A DNA stretch of 64,000 nucleotides from contig NZ_JAENHM010000049.1 of NCBI RefSeq assembly GCF_016595245.1, forward strand, positions 21,499-85,498, in the 5' to 3' direction. How positions within the stretch are numbered: position 1 is the stretch's first letter; each line of letters begins with the position of its first letter. Below, piece after piece: positions 36,006-46,212 of the stretch. The stretch is from Azospirillum endophyticum. GTDB taxonomy: Bacteria > Pseudomonadota > Alphaproteobacteria > Azospirillales > Azospirillaceae. A model generated the notes under the pieces. The model did not search any database. It worked only from the letters and a program-made list of their open reading frames with translations, and was not told where the DNA came from. Both the position numbers and the translations under genes were made by a program.

Positions 36006-36809
36006 TCAGACGGCGTCGAGGGTAGCTTCCTTCTGGGCGATCTGCTGGATGCTGTTGGTGGCAGCGTTGATGCGCTCCGACGTCTCGAAGGCGGTGTTGG
36101 TGCGCTGGACCACCTGCGACGCCTGGCCGGTGCTCTGCTTGGCCTGCTTCTTCTTGGTCTGCGCCTTGGCCACGGTCTTGGTGCGGATCTTCTCGGCCGA
36201 ACCCGGCTCGATGTTGTCGGCGGCAACCAGATACTCGTCGCGGCGCTTGACGATGTTCTGGTTGATGCTGCTGGCGATCTCGTAATCCTTGTCCAGCTGG
36301 GCGCGGATGCGGGCGAGGCGCTGCTCGGCCTCCGGCTTGGCGATGCGGTTCGCCTTGTAGTCGGCCTTGATCCGCGAGATCTCGGCGCGGCGGCAGTTCA
36401 CCAGCTGGTCGAGCGCCACCTGGGTGCGGTTCAGGTTCTGGTTCTCGGTGTCGAGGTCGTTCATCACGCCCAGGATCGCCTGGTCGCGGCCCTGCTGCAT
36501 GCGGGAGTTCCAGTAACCGCCGAGCGTGCCGATCGCAGCACCGGCCGCGGCGCCGATCAGCGCGCTCTTCACGTTGCCGCCGGCAACCGCACCGGTCAGC
36601 GCGCCGACGCCGGCACCGATGGCGGCGCCCTTCAGCATGTCCTCGGCATAGTAGTTGCCGGTCGAGTCGAGCGCGACGCGGTACTGGTAGCAAGCGTCGG
36701 ACCCGTCATTGGCACCGATGCGGTCCTGCTGCGTGGTGACGCAGCCGGTGAGCGCCATGGCGAAGATGGTGATGGAGACGAGGCTTGCCCTGGTACGGTT
36801 GCTTCGCAT
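36006..36809 (-). CDS. Glycine-zipper lipoprotein
   Basis: The 267-residue lipoprotein has the lipobox 'AMALTGC' at residue 23. A glycine-zipper membrane segment (about 58-98: 'GAAIGAGVGALTGAVAGG', 'ALIGAAAGAAIGTLGGYW') and a long charged helical/coiled-coil C-terminal part (about 100-267) follow. It sits between the two caspase-like genes, 90 nt upstream of the first on the same strand. It is not a TssJ: it lacks the small beta-sandwich form and is too helical. It could be an outer-membrane partner of the caspase proteins, but that is context only. Confidence 0.82.
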   Translation of the reverse strand: MRSNRTRASLVSITIFAMALTGCVTTQQDRIGANDGSDACYQYRVALDSTGNYYAEDMLKGAAIGAGVGALTGAVAGGNVKSALIGAAAGAAIGTLGGYWNSRMQQGRDQAILGVMNDLDTENQNLNRTQVALDQLVNCRRAEISRIKADYKANRIAKPEAEQRLARIRAQLDKDYEIASSINQNIVKRRDEYLVAADNIEPGSAEKIRTKTVAKAQTKKKQAKQSTGQASQVVQRTNTAFETSERINAATNSIQQIAQKEATLDAV

Positions 36810-37044
36810 GACCTGAGTTCCCGTTTGCTTTTCTGTCGAAAGGATTCTTGCGTTCCAGATCCGAAACCGTAACGATCCGCGCCACCCCCACAGCGGTCAT
36901 GGCAGTTCGACGGTTCGGAGCCGGCTGTAAAGCTGCCATAGTAACAACCGCGACGGAAGGGGGCATTACTACCAATTCGCGAAGCCTTTTATCTATTACC
37001 CTCTGTCTATCGTCTATGCGGCTCGGTATCGTTGGGGGAGTGCA

Positions 37045-38667
37045 ATGTTTGCAGATTTGCGACGACTGGCGATGATGGCGGCGGCTCTCGCCGGTGTCGC
37101 GGGTGCCGGGGCGGCTCCGATGCTGGCGGCAAGCCCGGCGCGGGCGGAGATCGGGGCCCTGGTGATCGGGATCGACCGCTATACGCAGGTCAATCCGCTT
37201 CAGGGCGCGGTCAACGATGCCCGCGACATCGCCGACGCCCTGAAGGGGCTGGGCGTCAGGAAGCTGCTCCTGTTCATCGACGGCGAGGCCGAGCGGAGCC
37301 GCATCATCAAGGCATGGCGGCAGCTGATCGCCGACACTTCGCCCGACTCGACGCTGATCCTGACCTTCGCCGGCCACGGCGCCCAGCAACCGGAACGGGT
37401 TCCCGGCAGCGAGGCCGACGGGCTGGACGAGTTCCTGGTGCTGGCCGATTTCGCTCCGCGCGGACCCGGCACCGCCCAGCGCCTAACCGACGACGAGATC
37501 GCCGTCCTGATGAAGGAGGCGGCACCCCGCCGGGTGATCTTCATCTCCGATTCCTGCCATTCCGGCACCATGACCCGCGCGTTCGACGACCGCGCCGGCA
37601 TGCTCGGCACGCGGGCGGCGAAGATCGACGGCGTGCCGGTCGACCATATCGAGGACGACGCCCTGCCCCTGCCCACCCGTGCCGCCCTGCAGGCGGAGGC
37701 GGAGGAGCAGCCGAACGTCACCTTCTTCGCCGCGGTGGCCGACGACGAGCTGGCGCCGGAGGTGATGATCGACCGCAGGCCGCGCGGCGCGCTGAGCTGG
37801 GCCTTCGCCAACGCGCTGCGCGGGCAGGCCGACCGCGACGGCGACGGCGTCGTCACCAAGGGAGAGCTGGAGGCCCATATCCGCAGCGCCGTGCGCATGG
37901 CACTGGAAGGGCGGCAGCATCCGCAGGTGCAGCCGCGCGGCCGTGGCGAGATTCCGTTGATCGACCCGGTCGCCAGCCGGCCGAAGCCGCCCTCCCTGCT
38001 GCCGGCCGCCGGGCCGATCCCGCTGCGCATCCTGGGCCAGCCGGCGGCGGTGAAGAAGCTGGCCGCCGGATTCACCGGGGTCGAGATGGTCGGGAAGGAG
38101 GGCCCCGCCCTGGTCTGGGACACCGGCAGCGGCGATGTGGTCAGCAACGTCGGCGACGTGCTGGCCAGCATCCCCGGCGACCCGGCGGCGCCGGAAACCC
38201 GCCGGCGGGTGCAGGGGGTGGTCGACAAATGGTCGCTGGTGCTGCGGGTGAAGGCGGCGGCGCAGGAGCGGTCGCTGGCCCTGGCGGTGGAGCCGGGCGA
38301 CCGCGACTACCACAAGGGCGAAACGGTGTCGCTCGCCATCGGCGGCAACAGCGGCACCTACTTCACCCTGATCAACCTGGCCGCCGACGGCACGGTCAAT
38401 TACCTCTACCCGCTGGCGGACCGCAAGGACCCGCCGCAGATCCCGCGCGGCGGCCCCTACCGGCTGGCCCTGACGGTGGAACCGCCCTTCGGTGCCGACC
38501 ATTTCCTCGCCATCGCCTCGCCCAAGCCGATGACGGCGCTGCAGCGTGACCTCGCCGCGTTGGACGGCAAGCCGGCCGCGGCGGAGGTCGCCGCCCTGCT
38601 GAACCGCCATCTGGCCGGGCAGCCGGTCGAGTTCGGCATCCACGGCGTCTACAGCACGGCGCGCTGA
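37045..38667 (+). CDS. Exported caspase-like peptidase with EF-hand loop and DUF4384 domain
   Basis: This protein has 540 residues. A signal peptide (1-34, ending ASPARA) precedes the caspase p20 domain with H111 in 'TFAGHGAQ' and C171 in 'SDSCHSG'. Residues 263-274 (DRDGDGVVTKGE) match the canonical 12-residue EF-hand loop at every ligand position, within the peptidase domain's second half. A C-terminal DUF4384-like domain (about 418-495: 'DYHKGETVSLAI', 'YFTLINLAADGTVNYLYPL') is the same type as in the Ser/Thr kinase. The start has a strong GGGGGAG. It is divergent from the lipoprotein and WD40-caspase genes across a 235-nt, relatively AT-rich gap. Calcium-activated metacaspases are a known parallel. 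Confidence 0.9.
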   Translation: MFADLRRLAMMAAALAGVAGAGAAPMLAASPARAEIGALVIGIDRYTQVNPLQGAVNDARDIADALKGLGVRKLLLFIDGEAERSRIIKAWRQLIADTSPDSTLILTFAGHGAQQPERVPGSEADGLDEFLVLADFAPRGPGTAQRLTDDEIAVLMKEAAPRRVIFISDSCHSGTMTRAFDDRAGMLGTRAAKIDGVPVDHIEDDALPLPTRAALQAEAEEQPNVTFFAAVADDELAPEVMIDRRPRGALSWAFANALRGQADRDGDGVVTKGELEAHIRSAVRMALEGRQHPQVQPRGRGEIPLIDPVASRPKPPSLLPAAGPIPLRILGQPAAVKKLAAGFTGVEMVGKEGPALVWDTGSGDVVSNVGDVLASIPGDPAAPETRRRVQGVVDKWSLVLRVKAAAQERSLALAVEPGDRDYHKGETVSLAIGGNSGTYFTLINLAADGTVNYLYPLADRKDPPQIPRGGPYRLALTVEPPFGADHFLAIASPKPMTALQRDLAALDGKPAAAEVAALLNRHLAGQPVEFGIHGVYSTAR

Positions 38668-38686
38668 CGGCGCCGCGCGGCAGCCG

Positions 38687-39130
38687 TCAGGCCAGCGCCG
38701 GCAGTTGCGGGGCGAGCGCCAGGTGAAGCTCATGGCGCCCGTCCGGCTGCTCCGGCCGGTGGCCGAAATCGAGAGCCATGCCGGACAGCGTCAGGCCTTG
38801 CGCCTCGGCATGGGCGCGGAGCCGGGCGAAACCGCCGGCGATCGCCGCCTGCGGGCCGTCCTGCACCGTCCGCAGATAGCGGCCGGCGTCGAGATCGAGG
38901 CGGACCATGCCGTCCGGGATTTCGCTCGCCTTCGCCGCCATGAAGCCGACGAGTTCGCGACGCAGCCCGTTCTCCTCCGGCAGCGACACCGCCGCGAAGG
39001 CAGCCGTTCCGACGTCGGCAGCGAACACGCGCTCCCAGGCCGCAGCGAGCGCGGCCGGCAGATCCTCATGGCTCGCTTCGACCATGCAGCCGAGCACGGT
39101 CAGTTCGGGAAAGGTCACCGTCTCGATCAT
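38687..39130 (-). CDS. GyrI-like / effector-binding domain protein
   Basis: The 147-residue protein resembles the AraC-type effector-binding (GyrI-like/SOUL-related) fold, in stand-alone form. Marks are 'ELTVLGCMVEASHEDLPAALAAAWERVF', 'DLDAGRYLRTVQDGP' ('yaVf.. G'-type centre) and the end 'HRPEQPDGRHELHLALAP'. The start at 39130 (MIETVTFPE) has GAGGG eight bases upstream; 39136 is possible. It is 17 nt from the pabC stop, so it may be the last gene of a pabBC operon. The ligand is unknown. Confidence 0.7.
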   Translation of the reverse strand: MIETVTFPELTVLGCMVEASHEDLPAALAAAWERVFAADVGTAAFAAVSLPEENGLRRELVGFMAAKASEIPDGMVRLDLDAGRYLRTVQDGPQAAIAGGFARLRAHAEAQGLTLSGMALDFGHRPEQPDGRHELHLALAPQLPALA

Positions 39131-39147
39131 CACCATCCCTCGGGTTG

Positions 39148-39954
39148 TCACAGATCCGCATCGGCCAGCAGCCGGGCCAGCACCGGACCGGCGGCGCCGG
39201 CGCCGACCGGGCGGCCGTCGACCGTCACCAGCGGGCGCAGGCCCAGGCTGTTGGTCAGGAGGACCTCGTCGGCGCGGACGAGATCGTCGGGGCCGAGCGG
39301 CGCCTCCTCCGCGCCGTGGCGCTCCAGGACCAGGGCGCGGCGGATGCCGGGAAGGGCGCCGTCTGCCAACGGCGGGGTCAGCAGCCGGCCGCCGATGGAC
39401 AGGAACAGGGTGGCGACGCTCGATTCCGCCAGCCGTCCGGCGGCGTTCAGCAGCAGCGCCTCGTCGGCGCCGCGCTCCGCCGCCTCCTGCCGGGCCAGGA
39501 TGGAGTCCAGGTAGTTCAGCGACTTCAGCCGCGACAGCGGCGAATGTTCGTTGCGGCGGGTGCAGCGGGCGATGACGGCGGTCACCGGCGTGGTCATATG
39601 GGCGACGGGCGCGGCCGTCATCAGCAGGGTCGGCTCGGCGTCGGCCGGCGGCAGCACGCCGCGGGCGCCGGTGCCGCGCGACAGGGTCAGGCGCAGGACG
39701 CCGTCGGCGATGCCGGTCGCCTCGACCAGCGCCGCCATCGCCGCGGCCAGTTCCGCGGCACCGTAGGGCAGCGGCAGACGCAGCAGGCCCACCCCGGCGC
39801 CCAGCCGGTCGAGATGGAGCGGCAGGTGGCGCGGAACGCCGTCCTTGATCCGGATCGTTTCGAACAGACCGTCGCCGAGCGTGAAGCCGCGGTCTGCCGG
39901 GTCGATCCGCGCCTCGGCCGCCGGCATCAGCCGCCCGTTCAGCCAGATGGTCAT
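39148..39954 (-). CDS. pabC: Aminodeoxychorismate lyase (class IV aminotransferase fold)
   Basis: The 268-residue PLP enzyme turns 4-amino-4-deoxychorismate into p-aminobenzoate and pyruvate for folate. Marks are 'DRGFTLGDGLFETIRIKDG', PLP-Lys in 'RLKSLNYLDSI', 'ADEALLLNAAGRLAESSVATLF' and 'VLLTNSLGLRPLVTVDG'. It overlaps pabB by 4 nt (ATGA), which supports PabC rather than a D-amino acid or branched-chain aminotransferase. Length fits. Confidence 0.9.
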   Translation of the reverse strand: MTIWLNGRLMPAAEARIDPADRGFTLGDGLFETIRIKDGVPRHLPLHLDRLGAGVGLLRLPLPYGAAELAAAMAALVEATGIADGVLRLTLSRGTGARGVLPPADAEPTLLMTAAPVAHMTTPVTAVIARCTRRNEHSPLSRLKSLNYLDSILARQEAAERGADEALLLNAAGRLAESSVATLFLSIGGRLLTPPLADGALPGIRRALVLERHGAEEAPLGPDDLVRADEVLLTNSLGLRPLVTVDGRPVGAGAAGPVLARLLADADL

Positions 39955-41315
39955 TCCACGTCCCCCACCAGTTCTCCGGCCGCGCGCAGCTGGGCGCGGG
40001 CCTTGACCAGCATTTCCTCATGCTCGTCCGCCGGATCGGAATCGGCGACGATGCCGCCGCCGGCCTGGGCGATCACCGCGTCCGGCGTCACCGACAGGGT
40101 GCGGATGACGATGTTGCTGTCCATGGCGCCGTCGAAGCCGATCCAGGCCACCGACCCGCAATAGGCGCCGCGGCGCGCCACCTCCAGCTCGTCGATGATT
40201 TGCATCGCCCGGATCTTGGGCGCGCCGGTGATCGAGCCGCCGGGGCAGGCGGCGCGCAGCAGATCGACCGGCCCCAACCCCGGCAGAAGGCGCGCGGTGA
40301 CCACCGAAACGAGGTGATGGACGCTGGCGAAGCTCTCCAGCCCGAACAGCACCGGCACCTTGACGCTGCCGATTTCCGACACCCGCGCCAGATCGTTGCG
40401 CAGCAGGTCGGTGATCATCAGGTTTTCCGCCCGGTCCTTGATGCTGGCCGACAGCTCCGCCGCCGCAGCCGCGTCGGCCTCCGGATCGGCATGACGCGGG
40501 CGGGTGCCCTTGATCGGCCGGGTCTCGATGGTCCGGTCGGCGCCCAGCCGGATGAAGCGCTCCGGCGACGCCCCGGCCAGCCGCAACCGCGGACCGCAGT
40601 TCAGGAAGGCGGCGAAGGGCGCCGGGCTGAGACGGCGCAGCCGCTCGTACAGCGCATAGGCGTCGATGACCCCGCCGGTATCGGCCAGGAAGCGCTGGGT
40701 GAAGTTGGCCTGATAGATGTCGCCGGCCCGGATATACTCCAACACCCGCCCGACCCGGTCGAGATAGTCGGGGCGCGCCAGCTCCGACCGCCAGCGCAGC
40801 GGCGCCGGCCCGGCCGATTGTTCCGGAGGCGGAACGGATAGCCGCGCGGCCATCTGCCGGGCGCGGTCCTCCGCTTCCGGGCGGGCGGCGATGACCCAGG
40901 CTTGGCGCTGCTGCCGGTCGAAAGCGGCGACGACATCGTAGAGGCCGAAGGCGAAGTCCGGCTGGCCGCCCGGATTGCCATGGCGGGAGCGCAGCCCCTC
41001 CAAAGACGTTCCGGCTTCGTAACCGATGAAGCCGACGGCCCCTCCGGTGAAGGGAACCGGGCCGTCGGATGGAAGCGAACGGGTGGCGAGCAGCCGTTCC
41101 AGCGCGTCGAAGGGGCTGCCGGCGGCCGGGCGGCCATCGATCAGCGTCTGGCCGCCGATCGCCTCGACGGTTTGAACCGGTTCCGCAACGATATAAGAAT
41201 ATCGGCCATTTCGCGGATGGGGCGCCGCGCTGTCGAGCAGCATCGCCCAGGGCTCGGCGCTCCAGGGTCGGAACAGGGCGGCGGGATCGCCGCAGGAGAT
41301 GGGGATGGTCAGCAT
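39951..41315 (-). CDS. pabB: Aminodeoxychorismate synthase component I
   Basis: The 454-residue chorismate-utilising enzyme aminates chorismate with a glutaminase partner (PabA/TrpG, not in the window). The C-terminal domain has 'GDIYQANFTQRF', 'SPERFIRLGADRTIETRPIKGT', 'ENLMITDLLRNDLARV', 'FASVHHLVSVVTA', 'ACPGGSITGAPKIRAMQIIDELE' and 'GSVAWIGFDGAMDSNIVIRT' (in parts). PIKGT is the PabB mark against TrpE's PIAGT. It forms an operon with pabC. Confidence 0.93.
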   Translation of the reverse strand: MLTIPISCGDPAALFRPWSAEPWAMLLDSAAPHPRNGRYSYIVAEPVQTVEAIGGQTLIDGRPAAGSPFDALERLLATRSLPSDGPVPFTGGAVGFIGYEAGTSLEGLRSRHGNPGGQPDFAFGLYDVVAAFDRQQRQAWVIAARPEAEDRARQMAARLSVPPPEQSAGPAPLRWRSELARPDYLDRVGRVLEYIRAGDIYQANFTQRFLADTGGVIDAYALYERLRRLSPAPFAAFLNCGPRLRLAGASPERFIRLGADRTIETRPIKGTRPRHADPEADAAAAAELSASIKDRAENLMITDLLRNDLARVSEIGSVKVPVLFGLESFASVHHLVSVVTARLLPGLGPVDLLRAACPGGSITGAPKIRAMQIIDELEVARRGAYCGSVAWIGFDGAMDSNIVIRTLSVTPDAVIAQAGGGIVADSDPADEHEEMLVKARAQLRAAGELVGDVE

Positions 41316-41339
41316 GGCGGTGGAGTCGGGGCCGGCGGC

Positions 41340-42125
41340 TTACATCAAGATGGTGGCGCCGCCATCGACGACCAAGACGTGACCGTTGACATAGGACGCC
41401 GCCGGCGAGGCCAGGAACACCGCGGCCCCGGCGATCTCGTCCGACCGCCCCCAGCGTCCCAGCGGCGTGCGCTTGGCGAAATAGGCCGAGCGCTGCGGAT
41501 CGCCGGTGATCGCCGCGTTCGTTTCGGTCGCGAAGAAGCCGGGGGCGATGGCGTTGCTGGTCAGGCCCTGCGGGCCGTACTCGGCGGCCAACGCCCGCAC
41601 CATGCCGTTGAGCCCGGATTTCGCCGCGGCATAGACGCTGTCGTTGGCCCGCGCGATCTGCCCGGCGACCGAGGTGACGGCGATCAGCCGGCCCCGGCCG
41701 CGCGGCAGCATCAGCCGCGCCGCCTCCCGCGCCAGGATGAGGCTGGAGGCCAGATCGACGTCGAGCAGGCCGGTGATCTCGTCGTCCGTCAGGTCGACCA
41801 GAGGCTTGCGGTTGCGCTGGCCGACATTCTGGACCAGCACGTCGAGCCGGCCATGGTCCCGTTCGATACGCAGGAAGGCATCCCGCAGCGCCGCCCGGTC
41901 GGACACGTCGAAGGGCAGCGCCGACGCCGATCCGCCGGCGGCCTCGATCTCGGCGACACGGGCCTCCAGCGTCGCGGCGTCGCGGCCGTTCAGCAGCACA
42001 TGCGCGCCCGATCCGGCCAGCGCCCGCGCGATCTCCAGTCCCAGCCCGCGCCCCGATCCGGTCACGAGCGCCACCTGCCCGGCCAGCGAGAAGGTCGTCA
42101 GATATGGTGGGATGGTCGCGGTCAT
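41340..42125 (-). CDS. Short-chain dehydrogenase/reductase, gluconate 5-dehydrogenase-like
   Basis: The 261-residue SDR has a nucleotide-binding TGSGRGLG, catalytic Ser in 'AVTSVAGQIAR' and YxxxK in 'SVYAAAKSGLNGM'. The usual NNAG reads QNVG here. The N-terminus ('FSLAGQVALVTGSGRGLGLEIA') and 'TNAAITGDPQRSAYFAKRTPLGRWG' near the end are close to gluconate 5-dehydrogenase-type sugar-acid SDRs. The substrate is not certain. It lies 24 nt upstream of pabB on the same strand, probably by chance. The start at 42125 follows family length. Confidence 0.85.
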   Translation of the reverse strand: MTATIPPYLTTFSLAGQVALVTGSGRGLGLEIARALAGSGAHVLLNGRDAATLEARVAEIEAAGGSASALPFDVSDRAALRDAFLRIERDHGRLDVLVQNVGQRNRKPLVDLTDDEITGLLDVDLASSLILAREAARLMLPRGRGRLIAVTSVAGQIARANDSVYAAAKSGLNGMVRALAAEYGPQGLTSNAIAPGFFATETNAAITGDPQRSAYFAKRTPLGRWGRSDEIAGAAVFLASPAASYVNGHVLVVDGGATILM

Positions 42126-42495
42126 CTCTGCCCCCGGCTGTTGCGGCGCCGCCGAGATGTAGCAGAGCGGCGGAGCCATTGGCACCCTCGATGGCAGGCT
42201 GGAGCTTCGCAAAATGGCGACAGACGCCCTCTCCGTGGTGCCCACGTCTTCTACGCGGGAAGAATCCCCTCTCCCCCCGGGGAGAGGGTTAGGGTGAGGG
42301 GGTCGCGCGGCGAGGATTTTTGGGAAGGCACGCGGTGCATCCCCCTCACCCCGCCCCTCTCCCCGGGGGGAGAGGGGGCCGAAGGCGCCATCACCTCGCA
42401 CTTGATACGACCGGCGCTTGCCGGCCGATTGTTGCCTGGATACCACTTTCTTGCAGATCGGCCTCGCAAGCCGTCCCACTGCGAAAGGTCCGGCC
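42126..42495. repeat. Non-coding gap holding CCCTCTCCC-type palindromic repeat (core 42265-42379)
   Basis: In this 370-nt divergent gap, CCCCTCTCCCC/GGGGAGAGGG hairpins sit at both ends of a ~115-nt unit (about 42266-42290 and 42354-42378). The inner arms AGGGTGAGGGGG and CCCCCTCACCC pair. The middle includes a short AT stretch (GGATTTTTGGG). It is the only member of this repeat family here lying between divergent genes, so it may separate their promoters. I see no gene in the gap. Confidence 0.72.
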
Positions 42496-43185
42496 ATGCC
42501 GCTTCCTCCTCCCGACAAGCTTCGCGAACTGGCGACGATGTTCGCCACCAACGCACCGGCCGCCGACAGTTTCGAGCCCTTCAGCGAAACACGGACCAAG
42601 CTGGCGAAATATTCCAAGATGGCGCTGATCGGCGGTGCCCAGAGCGGCCTGCAGACCGGCGTCACCGCGCTCAGCGGGGTGGCGACCACCAGCGTCAGCG
42701 TCGGGATCGGCTCGATCGCCCTGTTCCCGCTGGGGGCGGCACTGGGGCCGTGGCTGGTGGCGCTGGCCATCGGCATCACCGCGAACGGCATCTTCGCCCT
42801 GCACGACCTCCGCACCGCCGCCACGCGCAGCAACGGCTATCCCTGCAGTTGCAGCAAGTGCAAGGCCAACCTGACCTACGTCATCGACCGCAAGGAAAAC
42901 AACACGGCGATCAAGGCGGTCAGCGTCTTTACCGCCGGCCTGCCCTTCATCGCCGACCGCATCTGGTCGATCCGCAAATCCTTCCGCAAGGACAGCCCGA
43001 AGGAGAATGTCTGCACCAGCCTGATCCAGGGGGCACGCGGCGGCTGCGTGTGCGCGATCGCCTCGATCATGATGCTGTGCGGCGAGTGGAAGCAGACCGA
43101 GAAGGCGAATGCGGAACTGGTGGTGGACGCCGTCGCCATCATCTGGTCGAGCGACGGGGCCAAGCGCCTGAAGTCCAAATGGTGA
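42496..43185 (+). CDS. Cysteine-rich, membrane-like protein of unknown function
   Basis: I do not recognise this 229-residue protein. After ~45 polar residues come Gly/Ala/Ser-rich hydrophobic stretches (about 48-105: 'MALIGGAQSGLQTGVTALSG', 'SIALFPLGAALGPWLVALAIGITANGIFAL' in parts) that could insert in a membrane. A tight cysteine cluster CSCSKC (about 115-120) and three to four later cysteines ('VCTSLI', 'GCVCAIA', 'MLCGEW') suggest a metal site. It has no signal peptide. Start 42496 (MPLPPPDKL) is chosen because the frame before it is repeat DNA. A secreted pore-former is one idea, without proof. Confidence 0.65.
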   Translation: MPLPPPDKLRELATMFATNAPAADSFEPFSETRTKLAKYSKMALIGGAQSGLQTGVTALSGVATTSVSVGIGSIALFPLGAALGPWLVALAIGITANGIFALHDLRTAATRSNGYPCSCSKCKANLTYVIDRKENNTAIKAVSVFTAGLPFIADRIWSIRKSFRKDSPKENVCTSLIQGARGGCVCAIASIMMLCGEWKQTEKANAELVVDAVAIIWSSDGAKRLKSKW

Positions 43186-43224
43186 CGGCGCGACGGATCA
43201 ATCGGAGCGGACTGGCCGCATAGG

Positions 43225-43260
43225 AAAAAGGCTTCGGATACCGGAGCATCCGAAGCCTTT
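43225..43260 (-). terminator. Rho-independent terminator of clpB
   Basis: Inverted arms AAAGGCTTCGGAT (43227-43239) and ATCCGAAGCCTTT (43248-43260) give a perfect 13-bp stem around an 8-nt loop. Read on the minus strand it ends in TTTTT. It lies 18 nt past the clpB stop and may also stop reading from the plus-strand gene at 42496. Confidence 0.88.
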
Positions 43261-43277
43261 CCGTTACCGCGCCGCCG

Positions 43278-45962
<2,685 letters not shown>

Positions 45963-46058
45963 CCGGCACTCCGTTTCCATGGTCTCCCGCCCAGTCATCC
46001 GGCGCGGGACGGCGCCTCCGCGATCCGCGAAATGCGCGACCGCCCGGTGCCTGATGGG

Positions 46059-46088
46059 TAAATGGTTAACGGAAATGCGACGATCAAG
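46059..46088 (-). promoter_or_regulatory. Possible RpoH (sigma32) heat-shock promoter of clpB
   Basis: On the minus strand CTTGAT (46083-46088) and CCATTTA (46059-46065) are 17 bp apart. This resembles alphaproteobacterial RpoH promoters (CTTG, then about 17 bp, then a C-rich/AT -10) and lies about 100 nt before the clpB start. The match is approximate. Confidence 0.45.
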
Positions 46089-46212
46089 AGGGGCACCGGA
46101 AAGCGGTGACAAGCGCGGCCTTCGCCCGATGCCTGCAGCTTTTGGACGACCGCCCGTTCCTGACCCGTGGCAACACTGTCGTGGAAGCCTGTCCTGAACC
46201 GGGGGGTGACGA

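Noticed and set aside
36006..36809. Lipoprotein as TssJ
   Set aside because: It has a glycine zipper and long helices; TssJ is a small beta-sandwich of about 150-180 residues.
39148..39954. D-amino acid or branched-chain aminotransferase
   Set aside because: The 4-nt overlap with pabB and the sequence motifs favour PabC.
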